Shown: piece after piece, positions 54,423-62,796 of the stretch | How the letters are laid out: every line of letters begins with the position of its first letter | Numbering within the stretch: position 1 is the first letter of the stretch | Assembly (NCBI RefSeq): GCF_900114085.1 | Contig: NZ_FORU01000009.1 | Span: 60,190 to 124,189 of the forward strand | Source: Myroides guanonis | GTDB taxonomy: Bacteria; Bacteroidota; Bacteroidia; Flavobacteriales; Flavobacteriaceae | DNA length: 64,000 nt | Reading direction: 5' to 3' | Position numbers and translations under genes: made by a program | The notes under the pieces: model-generated | The model's database searches: none | The model's input: only the letters and a program-made list of their open reading frames with translations | Told to the model about the DNA's origin: nothing

Positions 54423-55218
54423 AACAGATAAAATGGTCAAATTAAACCTTTTTGCTATCCTGTTTCTACTCCTAGGAAACATTGGAAATTCTATGGCTCA
54501 AGGAAGTGTTATAGACGATTATAAATTACATCAGGATAGTATCGTTTATCAAATACGAACAGGAATTAATATAGGGGGATTTTCTCCATTACCTTTTCCT
54601 GCCGAAATTAGAGAAATTAAAGGATTCAACCCTAGATTAAATTTTAGTGTAGAAGGAAGTGCTACCTATTGGATTGGAGGAGAGAAGAGATTATGGGGAG
54701 TAAAGGCTGGTATTAAACTTGAAAATAAGGGTATGAAAACCGATTCAAAAGTCAAAAACTATAGTATGGAGATATTAGGTGATAACGGAGAGCGCGTAGC
54801 AGGAAATTGGACAGGAGGTGTGTCTACTCAGGTTGTCAATTCTTATATAACAATTCCCATAGCTGTAACTTACGCTATGAATGAGAATTGGGGATTTTCT
54901 TTAGGAACCTTTTGCTCTCTGATTTTAGAAAAGGATTTTTCAGGATATGTGTATGATGGTTATCTTAGAGAAGGAGGCCCAACAGGTAATAAGGTTGAGT
55001 TTAGAGAAGATAATATTGCAACTTATGACTTTTCAAATGAATTAAGAAAGTTTACCTATGGTATAGAGATTGGAAGCAATTGGAATGCTTCAAGGCATTT
55101 AAATGTGTTTTCAAATTTAAGTTGGGGCTTAAATGATGTTTTTAAGTCTGATTTTAAAACCATTACTTTTGCAATGAAACCTATCTATTTAAATGTTGGT
55201 TTCGGGTATGTTTTTTAA
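54415..55218 (+). CDS. Outer-membrane beta-barrel protein (PorT-like)
   Basis: 267 residues. A signal peptide (best from Met7, ending SMAQ) precedes strands typical of the PorT/OMP_b-brl_2 type: IRTGINIGGFSPLPFP, FNPRLNFSVEGSATYWIGG, KRLWGVKAGIKLENKGMKT, YITIPIAVTYAMNENWGFSLGTFCSLIL and the last PIYLNVGFGYVF. It follows a PCMD lipoprotein in an overlapping operon, a pairing common in Bacteroidota surface loci. Start may be 54415 or 54433. Confidence 0.8.
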   Translation: MNKTDKMVKLNLFAILFLLLGNIGNSMAQGSVIDDYKLHQDSIVYQIRTGINIGGFSPLPFPAEIREIKGFNPRLNFSVEGSATYWIGGEKRLWGVKAGIKLENKGMKTDSKVKNYSMEILGDNGERVAGNWTGGVSTQVVNSYITIPIAVTYAMNENWGFSLGTFCSLILEKDFSGYVYDGYLREGGPTGNKVEFREDNIATYDFSNELRKFTYGIEIGSNWNASRHLNVFSNLSWGLNDVFKSDFKTITFAMKPIYLNVGFGYVF

Positions 55219-55428
55219 TGTAATTAAATCCTTCTTAGTGTTAAATATCTACAAAAAATCTTTTTACTTTATATGTGTTAGGCTTTTGAACGACTGAGTT
55301 TGAAGGCAGTTCATTTTCATTATCTCTTAATTTGAAGTTTACGATGAATCGCCTTTCTATTTTGAATAGAGGAATCTATTATTAAATGGATATCTGTGGT
55401 AGTTAAATAGACAGTCATTTTTATTTAT

Positions 55429-56385
55429 TTAATTACACATCATAATTGCGTTAGCAATTAATTTATAAGTAACATCATATGCTTTTATATTTTCTTCAAG
55501 TAAGTAATTATGAACGTCAAAATAATAATAGGAAAAGGAGAGCAGGCGATTTTGTTCGTTAACAGTATAAATAATTCGATAATATATTTTATCAATACTA
55601 AATTCTAATTGATACGTATTGTTCTTAAACACACTTGCATTTAGCAAACGTATATTTCCAGTATTATAAGGAAAGTCTTTATATCTTATTTTGCTCTCTT
55701 TTATTTTCGAAGTAATACGTGGATTTATTCCAGTTTTTGTATTCTCAATTGATGGTAGCATATCATCTGAATTGTAATTATAAAAATGTATGTTTTCTTC
55801 GGGAAATAGAACTTTTTCAAGTTTAGAAGAATTTATAACTTGATGTTTTTGATTACTCTGATCCCAATTCAATAATAAACTACTATCCTTGTTTTTTGTA
55901 AGGTTTATAATACTTTTTGTTATACTATCTTGCATTACTGTTTTCAATCGACTTATATTTAGTGTACCCCTGAAGGTATTTCCATAGAGTCTCTCGGTAT
56001 TAATAACTTCAATTTGATGTTTGTTTTTAGTGTATGAACGTATGGAATCCACTATTTGTATTGTTTCCGTAATTAAGCTGTCTTTTTTCAGTGTAACATT
56101 TAATAAGGGAGTTGTTCTTTGATTATAGAGTGACTTTCTTTTTACTTGATTGTTTGTAGTTTTTTGTGTCAACAAACCGTTGTTGTAAACGGTTACTCCG
56201 TTTTCATCAGTTTCGTTAATAAAATAGCTCAATGTATAAGAATCGCAGATTTTGATATCAAAAATAGGTGCAAACTTTAGTGCTATTTCAATTTCCTTTG
56301 GAGTTTGTGCAGATACATTTTGCCACATGAATGCAAGACTCAATATGCAAGAAAGTTTAAATATATTTGGGACTATTTTCATCAA
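55429..56385 (-). CDS. Secreted protein of unknown function
   Basis: 318 residues with a signal peptide ending NVSAQ. The mature part is rich in Asn, Thr, Lys and Ile, with several basic-polar blocks and a C-terminal beta region (NTYQLEFSIDKIYYRIIYTVNEQNRLLSFSYYYFD). I recognise no domain or motif. It stands alone between the barrel gene and the large unknown pair. Confidence 0.55.
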   Translation of the reverse strand: MMKIVPNIFKLSCILSLAFMWQNVSAQTPKEIEIALKFAPIFDIKICDSYTLSYFINETDENGVTVYNNGLLTQKTTNNQVKRKSLYNQRTTPLLNVTLKKDSLITETIQIVDSIRSYTKNKHQIEVINTERLYGNTFRGTLNISRLKTVMQDSITKSIINLTKNKDSSLLLNWDQSNQKHQVINSSKLEKVLFPEENIHFYNYNSDDMLPSIENTKTGINPRITSKIKESKIRYKDFPYNTGNIRLLNASVFKNNTYQLEFSIDKIYYRIIYTVNEQNRLLSFSYYYFDVHNYLLEENIKAYDVTYKLIANAIMMCN

Positions 56386-56602
56386 ATAAGAGTATTTAGG
56401 TTTTAATCAGATTTATCAATTATCTAACCTTTAAATTTATAAATTTTAAGATTTAGGCAAGGTTTTAAAGTGTTTGAACTAGGATATGTTATAGTTTACT
56501 AAAAAACTATTCTTTCAAACTTATAAAATAAATTTGGAACAATGAGGTATTTAGTAAAATGCCTTTATAATATATATTAGTTGCTTTTTAATTTGTGAAT
56601 TG

Positions 56603-58150
56603 TTACACTAACAATTCATCATAGAGTTCTTGAAAAAAGTTTAGAATTTTAATTGCGGTTTCTGGGTCTACATAGACTTCTTCATCGGTTGTGCAGATTT
56701 TATATAAATCTATGGTTTCGTGAATGCGGTGCCATTTGTTGGTAAAGTTGTCATCGCAGTAGAAAGCTAAACTTAAAAAGGTATCTAAGTCCTCATTATC
56801 TTCATCTAAATACCATGTATTTACATAAACAAGTACTTTAGTAATTTCAAGTATTAAATAATTAATATCAGAGTTTATTAGTAATATTCTTCGTGGTACT
56901 TCTTCTTGATTTAAGATTTGTGTTAGAATGGATGAATGTAAGACTATTTCCAACCCCTTGATGAATAAACCTAGATCTGGTTGTGAATTATCGTAGGAGT
57001 TGGACCAATGAATGTTAGGAGAGAGGGTGTCTTTCTTGTAGAAACACTTTTCAGGAACTAGCTTATCTTTAATGAAGTTATGTACATAGTAAAAGGAGTT
57101 TAGAAGTCTAATTAGTGTTTCTATTACAAAATGATATTCAACTAGGTCATTGTTATAATCTAATAGTATCTTATTTAGTTGAGAGTTAGTTATACCATCA
57201 AATTTTGAGGCTATAAGAAGAATAAAATACTGCTTTTTTGTTTGTCCTTTTTCAATAAACGTTTTAGTATGAAAATGATATAACTCCATCACATTTTCAT
57301 TGGTTGAGAGTATTGTTGCTAGTTGGATTAATTCAGGTATTTCGGTATGAGGTTGTGGCAGGTGTAATTCTGTTATAAGCTTCTCATTCTTAACTAATAC
57401 TATATTGCTAATTATTGTTTGAACTAGCTCATTGCATCTATTCAATATAGAAATTGATTCATCTTTCCATTCCCCAAAGTAATAATTATCTTCTAAAAAA
57501 TCTTCTTCCATTTGGCTAATTAAGAACTTATCATTTCGTTCATCTACTAGAAAAAAAGTTTTTAAATAAGGAACTATCATTTCTAAATTGTCCCACCTTT
57601 CCGTTAGGTGTAAATCATCGTTACTGTATTTAAAGCCTAAGAGCAGAAGTTCCATGTAGTTTACATAAAACTCTAAAGACCTATAGGTATAATAACCCGC
57701 ACCATTAAAATAATTGATTGAAGGGTTTTCTAGGTAATCCCTAACATGGAAATCTAGAGCTTTGTATTTTTCAACAAAGAGTTTATGGTTTTCTCGGCTT
57801 TTGTATTGAGAGAATTCAAAGGGAGTTGTTGAATAATAGAGTTTAGATTCTTGGCAATGAATGTCTAAAAAGAGAGTGCCTAGAATTTCGTGTTCTAGAA
57901 GTTCTTCTGTGTTGAAAAAACTAATGTGGATGTTGTCCTTTTTAAGGCAATCTACTGTCCATTGTTCGTTTCTGTAGAGATATGATTCCTCTATATCTGA
58001 GAGTTGAACAATAAGCAAAGGAATAGGGTTTAAAGGGATGGAGCTAAGCCAACAATTGAGTATTCGATTTTCTTTAGATAGGCTCTCTAATTCCTTTTTA
58101 TAAATTGCTGAGATGGGTAGTTGGTCTATTTTATTGATTGGATTTCTCAT
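56603..58150 (-). CDS. Large intracellular protein of unknown function (paralogue B)
   Basis: 515 residues, no signal peptide. Two similar halves can be seen: each has an alpha/beta part (ILNCWLSS...PLLIVQLSDI; FILLIASKFDGITNSQLNKILLDY) followed by a long helical part with aromatic residues (YRSLEFYVNYMELLLLGFKY; FYYVHNFIKDKL). This resembles a nucleotidyltransferase-like plus HEPN-like layout, but no catalytic motif is clear. The block IHISFFNTEELL...DIHCQ matches the upstream protein (LHIHLFEFNEFI...SINCQ), showing the two are paralogues. Its start overlaps the upstream gene by 20 bp. Function unknown. Confidence 0.6.
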   Translation of the reverse strand: MRNPINKIDQLPISAIYKKELESLSKENRILNCWLSSIPLNPIPLLIVQLSDIEESYLYRNEQWTVDCLKKDNIHISFFNTEELLEHEILGTLFLDIHCQESKLYYSTTPFEFSQYKSRENHKLFVEKYKALDFHVRDYLENPSINYFNGAGYYTYRSLEFYVNYMELLLLGFKYSNDDLHLTERWDNLEMIVPYLKTFFLVDERNDKFLISQMEEDFLEDNYYFGEWKDESISILNRCNELVQTIISNIVLVKNEKLITELHLPQPHTEIPELIQLATILSTNENVMELYHFHTKTFIEKGQTKKQYFILLIASKFDGITNSQLNKILLDYNNDLVEYHFVIETLIRLLNSFYYVHNFIKDKLVPEKCFYKKDTLSPNIHWSNSYDNSQPDLGLFIKGLEIVLHSSILTQILNQEEVPRRILLINSDINYLILEITKVLVYVNTWYLDEDNEDLDTFLSLAFYCDDNFTNKWHRIHETIDLYKICTTDEEVYVDPETAIKILNFFQELYDELLV

Positions 58151-59894
58151 GGTTTTCTAGAATTGGTTGAACATGGTTGGTGTTTTCGGATTCGATGAAA
58201 GTGGGAGTGATGATGGTTGGAGTGATGATGGTGGGAGTGGGAGAAGGAATGGTTTGATGTAAGGTGTTTGTGTAATCGTAGAGTGCTTTACTGAAAAGAT
58301 ATATTTCTTTCCAATTTGCTTTGTTTGTTTTTTCTGTTGGATAGTTTAGTTTGGGGAAATTTCGTGTGAAATTGTTTGCTTCAAATAGAATAGAAAGTTT
58401 ATTGGAACTGTTTTCTAATTTCTGATGTATTTCTGGGGCATACCATTCCAATAAGCGCCATGTGTATTTCGAGCTATACACTTGTGGAATGAAATCCATT
58501 TTAAAGAATAATATGGCGAGTGTGAGTTGTTGTACGATGTATTTAAACAATATTATATCTGCTTCGCTTCTATTGAGTTCTGATAGGTGATTGTTTCTAT
58601 TGAAAATTGGTTTTATAATAGAATCGCACTCTTGCCAATATCTCGATTTCAGTTCTTGCAATGGTACTGTTTCGATGTTGTCAAATTTGAAATCATGGGG
58701 TTTTCCTAGCCACTGTTTCTCTAGCCTTAGATGTGATTTGAAAAAAGAATGATAGGTTGAATCATGTTTTTGCCATGTCGATTTTAAAAGGATTAGTGTT
58801 ATGTTTACTTTGCCCTGTGTAGCTACTTTAATTTGCGTGCGTATGCTTGCCTCTGTAGTAATCGATAGTGTGTCTACGATTCCGATAAGTAGTAAATGCA
58901 GATGGGTTTCTATTCTATTGTTATGTGGATCTGTAAAACTAATGTCTTTTCGAGCCACAAAGAATAGCTGATTAAGTTCGGGGCGTTTTTCTAGAAGACT
59001 TTTAGTAGTTCGTTCTAATTCATCATTTATAAATTCTACGCTAGATGATGCTCTAAGGATTTCAAGTTCCGAATTGAGCATGGTTTCTCTAAACCTTTTA
59101 ATGTATTCTTGATTGATGAATAAATATAATGCTTTTACATATTTTCTAGTGATAGCAATTAAGTGATAGGTGTCTATGGGAACACCATTTTCATCTACTA
59201 AGATGTCTATGAATTTATCAAAATTCACAATACTATTTAGCAGGGCGCTTTCATCTTCTCCACTATAAACTTCTTTAATAGGTGTACAATAAGCGAACGT
59301 AAAAGAAATGAACTCTTGGGTACTCATTTCTTTATTGGGCATAAAAAAGGGTTGTATGCGTGTCTTGGCTTCGTGCAATAATTGTTTCAAACTCAACATC
59401 ACAGAATCAAAGTCTATAAGTTGCTCTTCAAATTCTTTTTTAATGTGGTTTAAAAACCTATAGTGACGTAGGTGCTCAGTAGTAAACCAACTTGAAGTGC
59501 CTTTACAGTGTTTTCTCAAATTTCCTTTAGAGAAATCGGTAATGAACATAGTACTACATTCCTCTTTATTGCCATAAATATGATGTAAAGATTGACAGTT
59601 TATACTGCTATACACTTTATTTTGAAATGAGTTTTTGTGTATAAACTCATTAAATTCAAATAGGTGTATATGCAGACTATTCTCGGAAATGCTATTTAAG
59701 ACCCATGAAGCATATTTTATTTCATGGAGAACTTGGGGATTCTTGACAAAAAGAGTTAAAGTGTTGTGGGAGAGGAGGTTTTTGTTGGATTGAAAAATAT
59801 GAATGATTTTTCCTTCGTTCACTAAGTTTTGGAGTATTTCTCGAAAGGCTAGCGATCCTCTTACTTTTGAAATTCTGTTTTCATTTGCTTTCAT
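58131..59894 (-). CDS. Large intracellular protein of unknown function (paralogue A)
   Basis: 587 residues, no signal peptide. It shares layout and the LHIHLFEFNEF...INCQS block with the downstream protein, plus a second alpha/beta segment (HLHLLLIGIVDTLSITTEASIRTQIKVA) and a helical segment (IILFKYIVQQLTLAILFFKMDFIPQ) that again looks HEPN-like. The C-terminus is a low-complexity tail with repeats of P-T-I-I-T. The gene is first in a two-gene operon whose promoter carries the shared inverted-repeat operator. I cannot assign a function; a defence or toxin-antitoxin-like role is only a guess. Confidence 0.6.
   Translation of the reverse strand: MKANENRISKVRGSLAFREILQNLVNEGKIIHIFQSNKNLLSHNTLTLFVKNPQVLHEIKYASWVLNSISENSLHIHLFEFNEFIHKNSFQNKVYSSINCQSLHHIYGNKEECSTMFITDFSKGNLRKHCKGTSSWFTTEHLRHYRFLNHIKKEFEEQLIDFDSVMLSLKQLLHEAKTRIQPFFMPNKEMSTQEFISFTFAYCTPIKEVYSGEDESALLNSIVNFDKFIDILVDENGVPIDTYHLIAITRKYVKALYLFINQEYIKRFRETMLNSELEILRASSSVEFINDELERTTKSLLEKRPELNQLFFVARKDISFTDPHNNRIETHLHLLLIGIVDTLSITTEASIRTQIKVATQGKVNITLILLKSTWQKHDSTYHSFFKSHLRLEKQWLGKPHDFKFDNIETVPLQELKSRYWQECDSIIKPIFNRNNHLSELNRSEADIILFKYIVQQLTLAILFFKMDFIPQVYSSKYTWRLLEWYAPEIHQKLENSSNKLSILFEANNFTRNFPKLNYPTEKTNKANWKEIYLFSKALYDYTNTLHQTIPSPTPTIITPTIITPTFIESENTNHVQPILENHEKSNQ
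58204..58241. repeat. 15-bp tandem repeat inside coding sequence
   Basis: Two and a half copies of GGAGTGATGATGGTK; on the coding strand they encode the P-T-I-I-T repeats at the C-terminus of the 587-residue protein. Confidence 0.8.
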
Positions 59895-59926
59895 AATATT
59901 TTTTTTATGGTTTATGATTGCAAGTT

Positions 59927-59934
59927 CAAAAGTA
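59927..59934 (-). promoter_or_regulatory. Bacteroidota -7 box (TACTTTTG)
   Basis: Exact TAnnTTTG on the minus strand, 33 bp upstream of the 587-residue protein gene and 7 bp downstream of its operator copy. Confidence 0.6.
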
Positions 59935-59941
59935 TTTTATC

Positions 59942-59973
59942 GGTAAAATATTCCTGAGAGGGATAATTTATCC
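59942..59973 (-). promoter_or_regulatory. Shared inverted-repeat operator, copy C
   Basis: Read on the minus strand: GGATAAATTATCCC, spacer TCTCA, GGAATATTTTACC. It covers the place of the -33 element for the minus-strand pair and matches copies A and B in the same orientation relative to the gene served. Confidence 0.75.
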
Positions 59974-60062
59974 ACCTTTATAAAGTGCCTTTAAAAAGAC
60001 TTTCAAGCCTTTTGTTATAAGGATTTGTTGTTTTCATGAAGTGATTTTATGAAAAATAAGAG

Positions 60063-60098
60063 GGGATAATTTATTCCTTTTTTGGAATATTTTATCCC
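60063..60098 (+). promoter_or_regulatory. Shared inverted-repeat operator, copy A
   Basis: GGGATAATTTATTCC (60063-60077), six T, GGAATATTTTATCCC (60084-60098). The halves pair at 13 of 15 positions. A -7-like CAATTTTG follows 12 bp later (60111-60118), one mismatch from TAnnTTTG. Confidence 0.78.
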
Positions 60099-60140
60099 GT
60101 TAAATCTATTCAATTTTGTGTAAATAAAAAATTTTTAATT

Positions 60141-60794
60141 ATGGGAAATACAAAAAAGAAAGGACGTAAAAGACTTATCACATCACTAAAAAAAGCAAAA
60201 GAAGGGATGGAGATATTAAATGAATCAAGAGATTGGTTTTTGCTTGGAATTCTCAATGTTTTAGGAGGAATTGATAAACCTATTTTAGTTGATATTTTCA
60301 TGGCTTACCCTGATTTAGTTGAAGAACATGGAATTGAGGATTTACATTTAAACAAAGTAGATTTTGAAGGAGCAACTAAAGAAGAATTTAAATTAGCAAA
60401 TACTTTATCTGTGTTGAGAGACTTGATGATAGTAGTTTTTTCTCAATTTGAGAAAGGAATTTTAATTCGAGATGGTAGAATAGAAATAGAAGAAGAAGAA
60501 GATGCCTTAGAAATGAAGTTAATTGAACAGATTACATGTCTTATAAGTTTAGAAGAATTTACCGATAGATTGAGAGATATAAAATTTATAGTAATTGATG
60601 AAGTTGATTATACTATTATAACATCTGCTTTTTCTGATGAAAGTTTTGAAGTATCTGTCTTGTATTCGATGTTTGAACATGATCCTAAATTAAGGGACAG
60701 TAAAAATATATTATTGTGGTTTGGACATATTATTATTCTCCTTGAGATTGTGTATTATATTATTAACTATAATTCAAAGAGAGAGAGAGGATAA
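60141..60794 (+). CDS. Protein of unknown function
   Basis: 217 residues. A basic N-terminus (MGNTKKKGRKRLITSLKKAKEG) leads into a helical body with many acidic residues (IEIEEEEDALEMK) and a hydrophobic, possibly membrane-spanning segment near the C-terminus (LLWFGHIIILLEIVYYIINY). I recognise no family. It is divergent from the large paralogue pair, driven by a promoter with operator copy A; the stop codon lies within operator copy B of the next gene. Confidence 0.55.
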   Translation: MGNTKKKGRKRLITSLKKAKEGMEILNESRDWFLLGILNVLGGIDKPILVDIFMAYPDLVEEHGIEDLHLNKVDFEGATKEEFKLANTLSVLRDLMIVVFSQFEKGILIRDGRIEIEEEEDALEMKLIEQITCLISLEEFTDRLRDIKFIVIDEVDYTIITSAFSDESFEVSVLYSMFEHDPKLRDSKNILLWFGHIIILLEIVYYIINYNSKRERG

Positions 60795-60823
60795 TTTATC
60801 CCTTTTTTGGAATATTTTATCCC
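60788..60823 (+). promoter_or_regulatory. Shared inverted-repeat operator, copy B
   Basis: AGGATAATTTATCCC (60788-60802), six T, GGAATATTTTATCCC (60809-60823). The right half and spacer are identical to copy A. A -7-like TAGTTTTA follows exactly 12 bp later (60836-60843), the same spacing as in copy A. Confidence 0.78.
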
Positions 60824-60867
60824 GTTTCTGCTGTGTAGTTTTATATGAAATTTTAAAATTAATAGTT

Positions 60868-61401
60868 ATGAAGTCAAAAAAAGTGTCTTTAGATGCGAAT
60901 CTTTGGACAAATAGAAATATAGAATGTCCTTATGAATTAATTCGTGAGGTGTTTTTAATTACTAATATAGAGCATCTGAAAGGAGAGATTACTAATTGCT
61001 TTTATTATGCATTGAAATTAAAGCTATCTCATAGAATTAAAATCTCTGATTTAAAAAGAGATTTATTTATTATGAGGTCGTTGATGAAAGCAAGTTATAA
61101 TATTTTATTAGACAGTAAAGAGAATGGGCAAAAGGAATTAGTGAAGAAAGATAATGAAAGTATTAAAGATGGCTTAGGTGCACTTAATTTTGAAGAATAT
61201 CAAAATCCTTACATAGTATTTCAGAATGTCTTTAAAAGAACGACTCTTATGCAAGTTGATGATTTGGTTTATGATTTAATTGAAGTCATAAGTTATAAGC
61301 GAATGACAGATTATTCAAATCATTCAATTCCTGCTATGTTTTCACATAAAATTCTTGAAGCCTGCTGGCTCATCAATGAACGATTGAAAGAGAAGTATTA
61401 G
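60868..61401 (+). CDS. Protein of unknown function, all-helical
   Basis: 177 residues from the ATG at 60868. A longer frame exists upstream but would read through operator copy B and has no sense-like composition. The sequence is mostly amphipathic helix (IREVFLITNIEHLKGEITNCFYYALKLKL, MRSLMKASYNILLDSKENGQKE, KILEACWLINERLKEKY), so a helical bundle, possibly HEPN-like, is likely. No motif gives a function. It belongs to the operator-linked gene group. Confidence 0.6.
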   Translation: MKSKKVSLDANLWTNRNIECPYELIREVFLITNIEHLKGEITNCFYYALKLKLSHRIKISDLKRDLFIMRSLMKASYNILLDSKENGQKELVKKDNESIKDGLGALNFEEYQNPYIVFQNVFKRTTLMQVDDLVYDLIEVISYKRMTDYSNHSIPAMFSHKILEACWLINERLKEKY

Positions 61402-61406
61402 AGAAT

Positions 61407-61823
61407 TTATTTATCTTGAAACAAACGTTCTAACCTCGCAATCATTTCTTCTTTTTCTTTGAGCATACGCTCATATAAAGCAATCTTTTCTTCGTGTAGT
61501 TTTAGTATTTGGTCAATTTGATTGTTATTATTAACAGTTACTTCATATCCTACACCTATACCAAAGGCATTGTCATTAAAAGTATTAGAAATAATATTAA
61601 CCGCTTGTTCTTCATTAAAGTTTTCAAATGCTTCTACAGGCACTTTTAAAATGTTAGATATTTCTATCAGTAGGTCTTTTTCAATGACTTCTTTTTGTTC
61701 TAACATAGAAATTTTCTTTTGGTTCCAATCTGAACCCAAATCAAAAGCCAACATTTCTTGCTTAATGCCTAGCATTTCGCGAAAACGCTTTACGTTTCTT
61801 CCTTGATGTATTTTGTGTTCCAT
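61407..61823 (-). CDS. XRE-family transcriptional regulator with C-terminal coiled coil
   Basis: 138 residues. Helix-turn-helix at residues about 8-65 (NVKRFREMLGIKQEMLAFDLGSDWNQKKISMLEQKE), then an Asn-rich linker and a C-terminal coiled coil (KLHEEKIALYERMLKEKEEMIARLERL). This form is common in Bacteroidota accessory regions and acts as an oligomeric DNA-binding protein. Convergent with the 177-residue gene and a candidate to bind the shared operators, though its own promoter lacks one. Confidence 0.88.
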   Translation of the reverse strand: MEHKIHQGRNVKRFREMLGIKQEMLAFDLGSDWNQKKISMLEQKEVIEKDLLIEISNILKVPVEAFENFNEEQAVNIISNTFNDNAFGIGVGYEVTVNNNNQIDQILKLHEEKIALYERMLKEKEEMIARLERLFQDK

Positions 61824-62076
61824 TGAATTCCTCTTTTTATTCGTTGCGTTCGGTTATTATCTCTTTAGTTACAAAGTTATCAAATTATGGGTTATGTTGG
61901 GTTGGGGGAGGGAGATATTATTTGCTTGGTCAAGGTTTTGCTCTTGAGGGGTATTAGTTATTGAATTTTAACCTCAAAATCAATTTTAAATATCAGATAG
62001 GTTCTAGCAATACTAAAAAAATGTAAGACTAAATTTCAAAATATGATTATAATGATCTCTTTTGATATCATTTGTT
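61824..62076. other. Intergenic region upstream of XRE gene
   Basis: It contains the XRE promoter box (61872-61879) and the CAAATGATATCAAA motif that accompanies the dispersed repeat. No coding frame is evident. Confidence 0.6.
61872..61879 (-). promoter_or_regulatory. Bacteroidota -7 box for XRE gene (TAACTTTG)
   Basis: Exact TAnnTTTG on the minus strand, 49 bp upstream of the XRE ATG. Confidence 0.55.
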
Positions 62077-62117
62077 CTTCGGGGATTTCCAGTGTTTACT
62101 TGGAAGTGGCCCGTTTT
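62077..62117 (-). repeat. Dispersed repeat, copy 2 (inverted)
   Basis: Reverse complement starts AAAACGGGCC, core AGTAAACACT, ends CCCCGAAG, matching 24126-24168. In both copies CAAATGATATCAAA follows. Confidence 0.8.
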
Positions 62118-62134
62118 TAGGGTCGAGCGTTAAG

Positions 62135-62155
62135 AAAATGTCTAGTAGACATTTT
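62135..62155. repeat. 21-bp perfect palindrome
   Basis: AAAATGTCTA-G-TAGACATTTT, 10+1+10, directly beside the dispersed repeat. Confidence 0.75.
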
Positions 62156-62260
62156 TAGTGAAGAAGCCAGGAGGAGTGTTGGCTAGAAGGGGACGGAGAC
62201 CCAAAGGAAACAGAAATTAGGTGACAGAGGACTGAAAAAGGCAAAGCGAATAGCAACGAA
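62156..62260. other. Purine-rich non-coding stretch
   Basis: About 105 bp in which the plus strand is mostly A and G and richer in GC than its surroundings (for example AAGGGGACGGAGACCC). There is no long open frame. It may encode a structured RNA or be a mobile-element end. Confidence 0.45.
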
Positions 62261-62306
62261 GTTTTGTAAGAAAGGGTTGAAGTCTATTTATTTAGATTTC
62301 AACCCT
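62261..62306. repeat. 46-bp terminator-like repeat, copy 1
   Basis: Starts GTTTTGTAAGAAAGGG; stem GGGTTGAARTCT / AGAYTTCAACCC with one mismatch and no T-run after it. Copy 2 at 63531-63576 differs at one base. Confidence 0.88.
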
Positions 62307-62380
62307 ATGTGATTTTTAGTAAAAGCTTTATTAAAGCGCCATAAAACCTAACTTTATTATTCTTTTGATTTGGTTGTATA

Positions 62381-62731
62381 TTATTCGAAAAGATCGAGTA
62401 CTTTTTTAGTAGGACGTGCAATTATTGCTTTACCATTGTGAGTAACGATAGGTCTTTCAATTAGTATGGGGTATTGTAACATGATATCAATCCATTGCTC
62501 ATTTGTAAATGATTGACCCTCGAATTTCTCTTTATAAATTAACTCAGTTTTTCGTATAAGTTCAAAAGGAGACATGTTTAACATATTGAGCAAATCAAGC
62601 AACTCTTCCTTTTTAGGTGTATTTTCTAAATAATTTATAATTTCAAATTCCATTCCCTGCTGAGTTATAAATTCCAATGCACAACTACTTTTGCTACATT
62701 CTGGATTATGATATATTTTTGTTCTACTCAT
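62381..62731 (-). CDS. arsC: ArsC-family arsenate reductase-like protein
   Basis: 116 residues, the full length of the glutaredoxin-coupled ArsC family. Cys12 in YHNPECSKSS is the catalytic cysteine position, and LIERPIVTHNGKAIIARPTKKVLD carries the Arg of the substrate site. The family also includes Spx/YffB-like proteins, but the NPxCSKS motif and the RPIV block favour arsenate reductase. No arsR or efflux gene is next to it, so the arsenic role is not certain. It follows the DoxX gene by 65 bp on the same strand. Confidence 0.85.
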   Translation of the reverse strand: MSRTKIYHNPECSKSSCALEFITQQGMEFEIINYLENTPKKEELLDLLNMLNMSPFELIRKTELIYKEKFEGQSFTNEQWIDIMLQYPILIERPIVTHNGKAIIARPTKKVLDLFE

Positions 62732-62796
62732 AAAAGCGGTGTTTTCTTTTTAATAAATGGTTCATAATGCCAAATTTTTTCATTTAATAAAGTTGT

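Noticed and set aside
60063..60098. Operator copy A as a rho-independent terminator
   Set aside because: No gene ends upstream on that strand, the T-run is in the loop rather than after the stem, and the same element recurs at promoters.
60721..60867. Longer N-terminus for the 177-residue protein
   Set aside because: It would overlap the preceding gene and read through operator copy B and its promoter; residues there are cysteine- and aromatic-rich without homology.
24126..62117. 38-kb segment bounded by inverted repeats as one composite mobile element
   Set aside because: The enclosed genes include many housekeeping genes (ctaA, cca, rlmD, rocD), and the repeats are imperfect and internal to smaller accessory strips, so independent copies are more likely.
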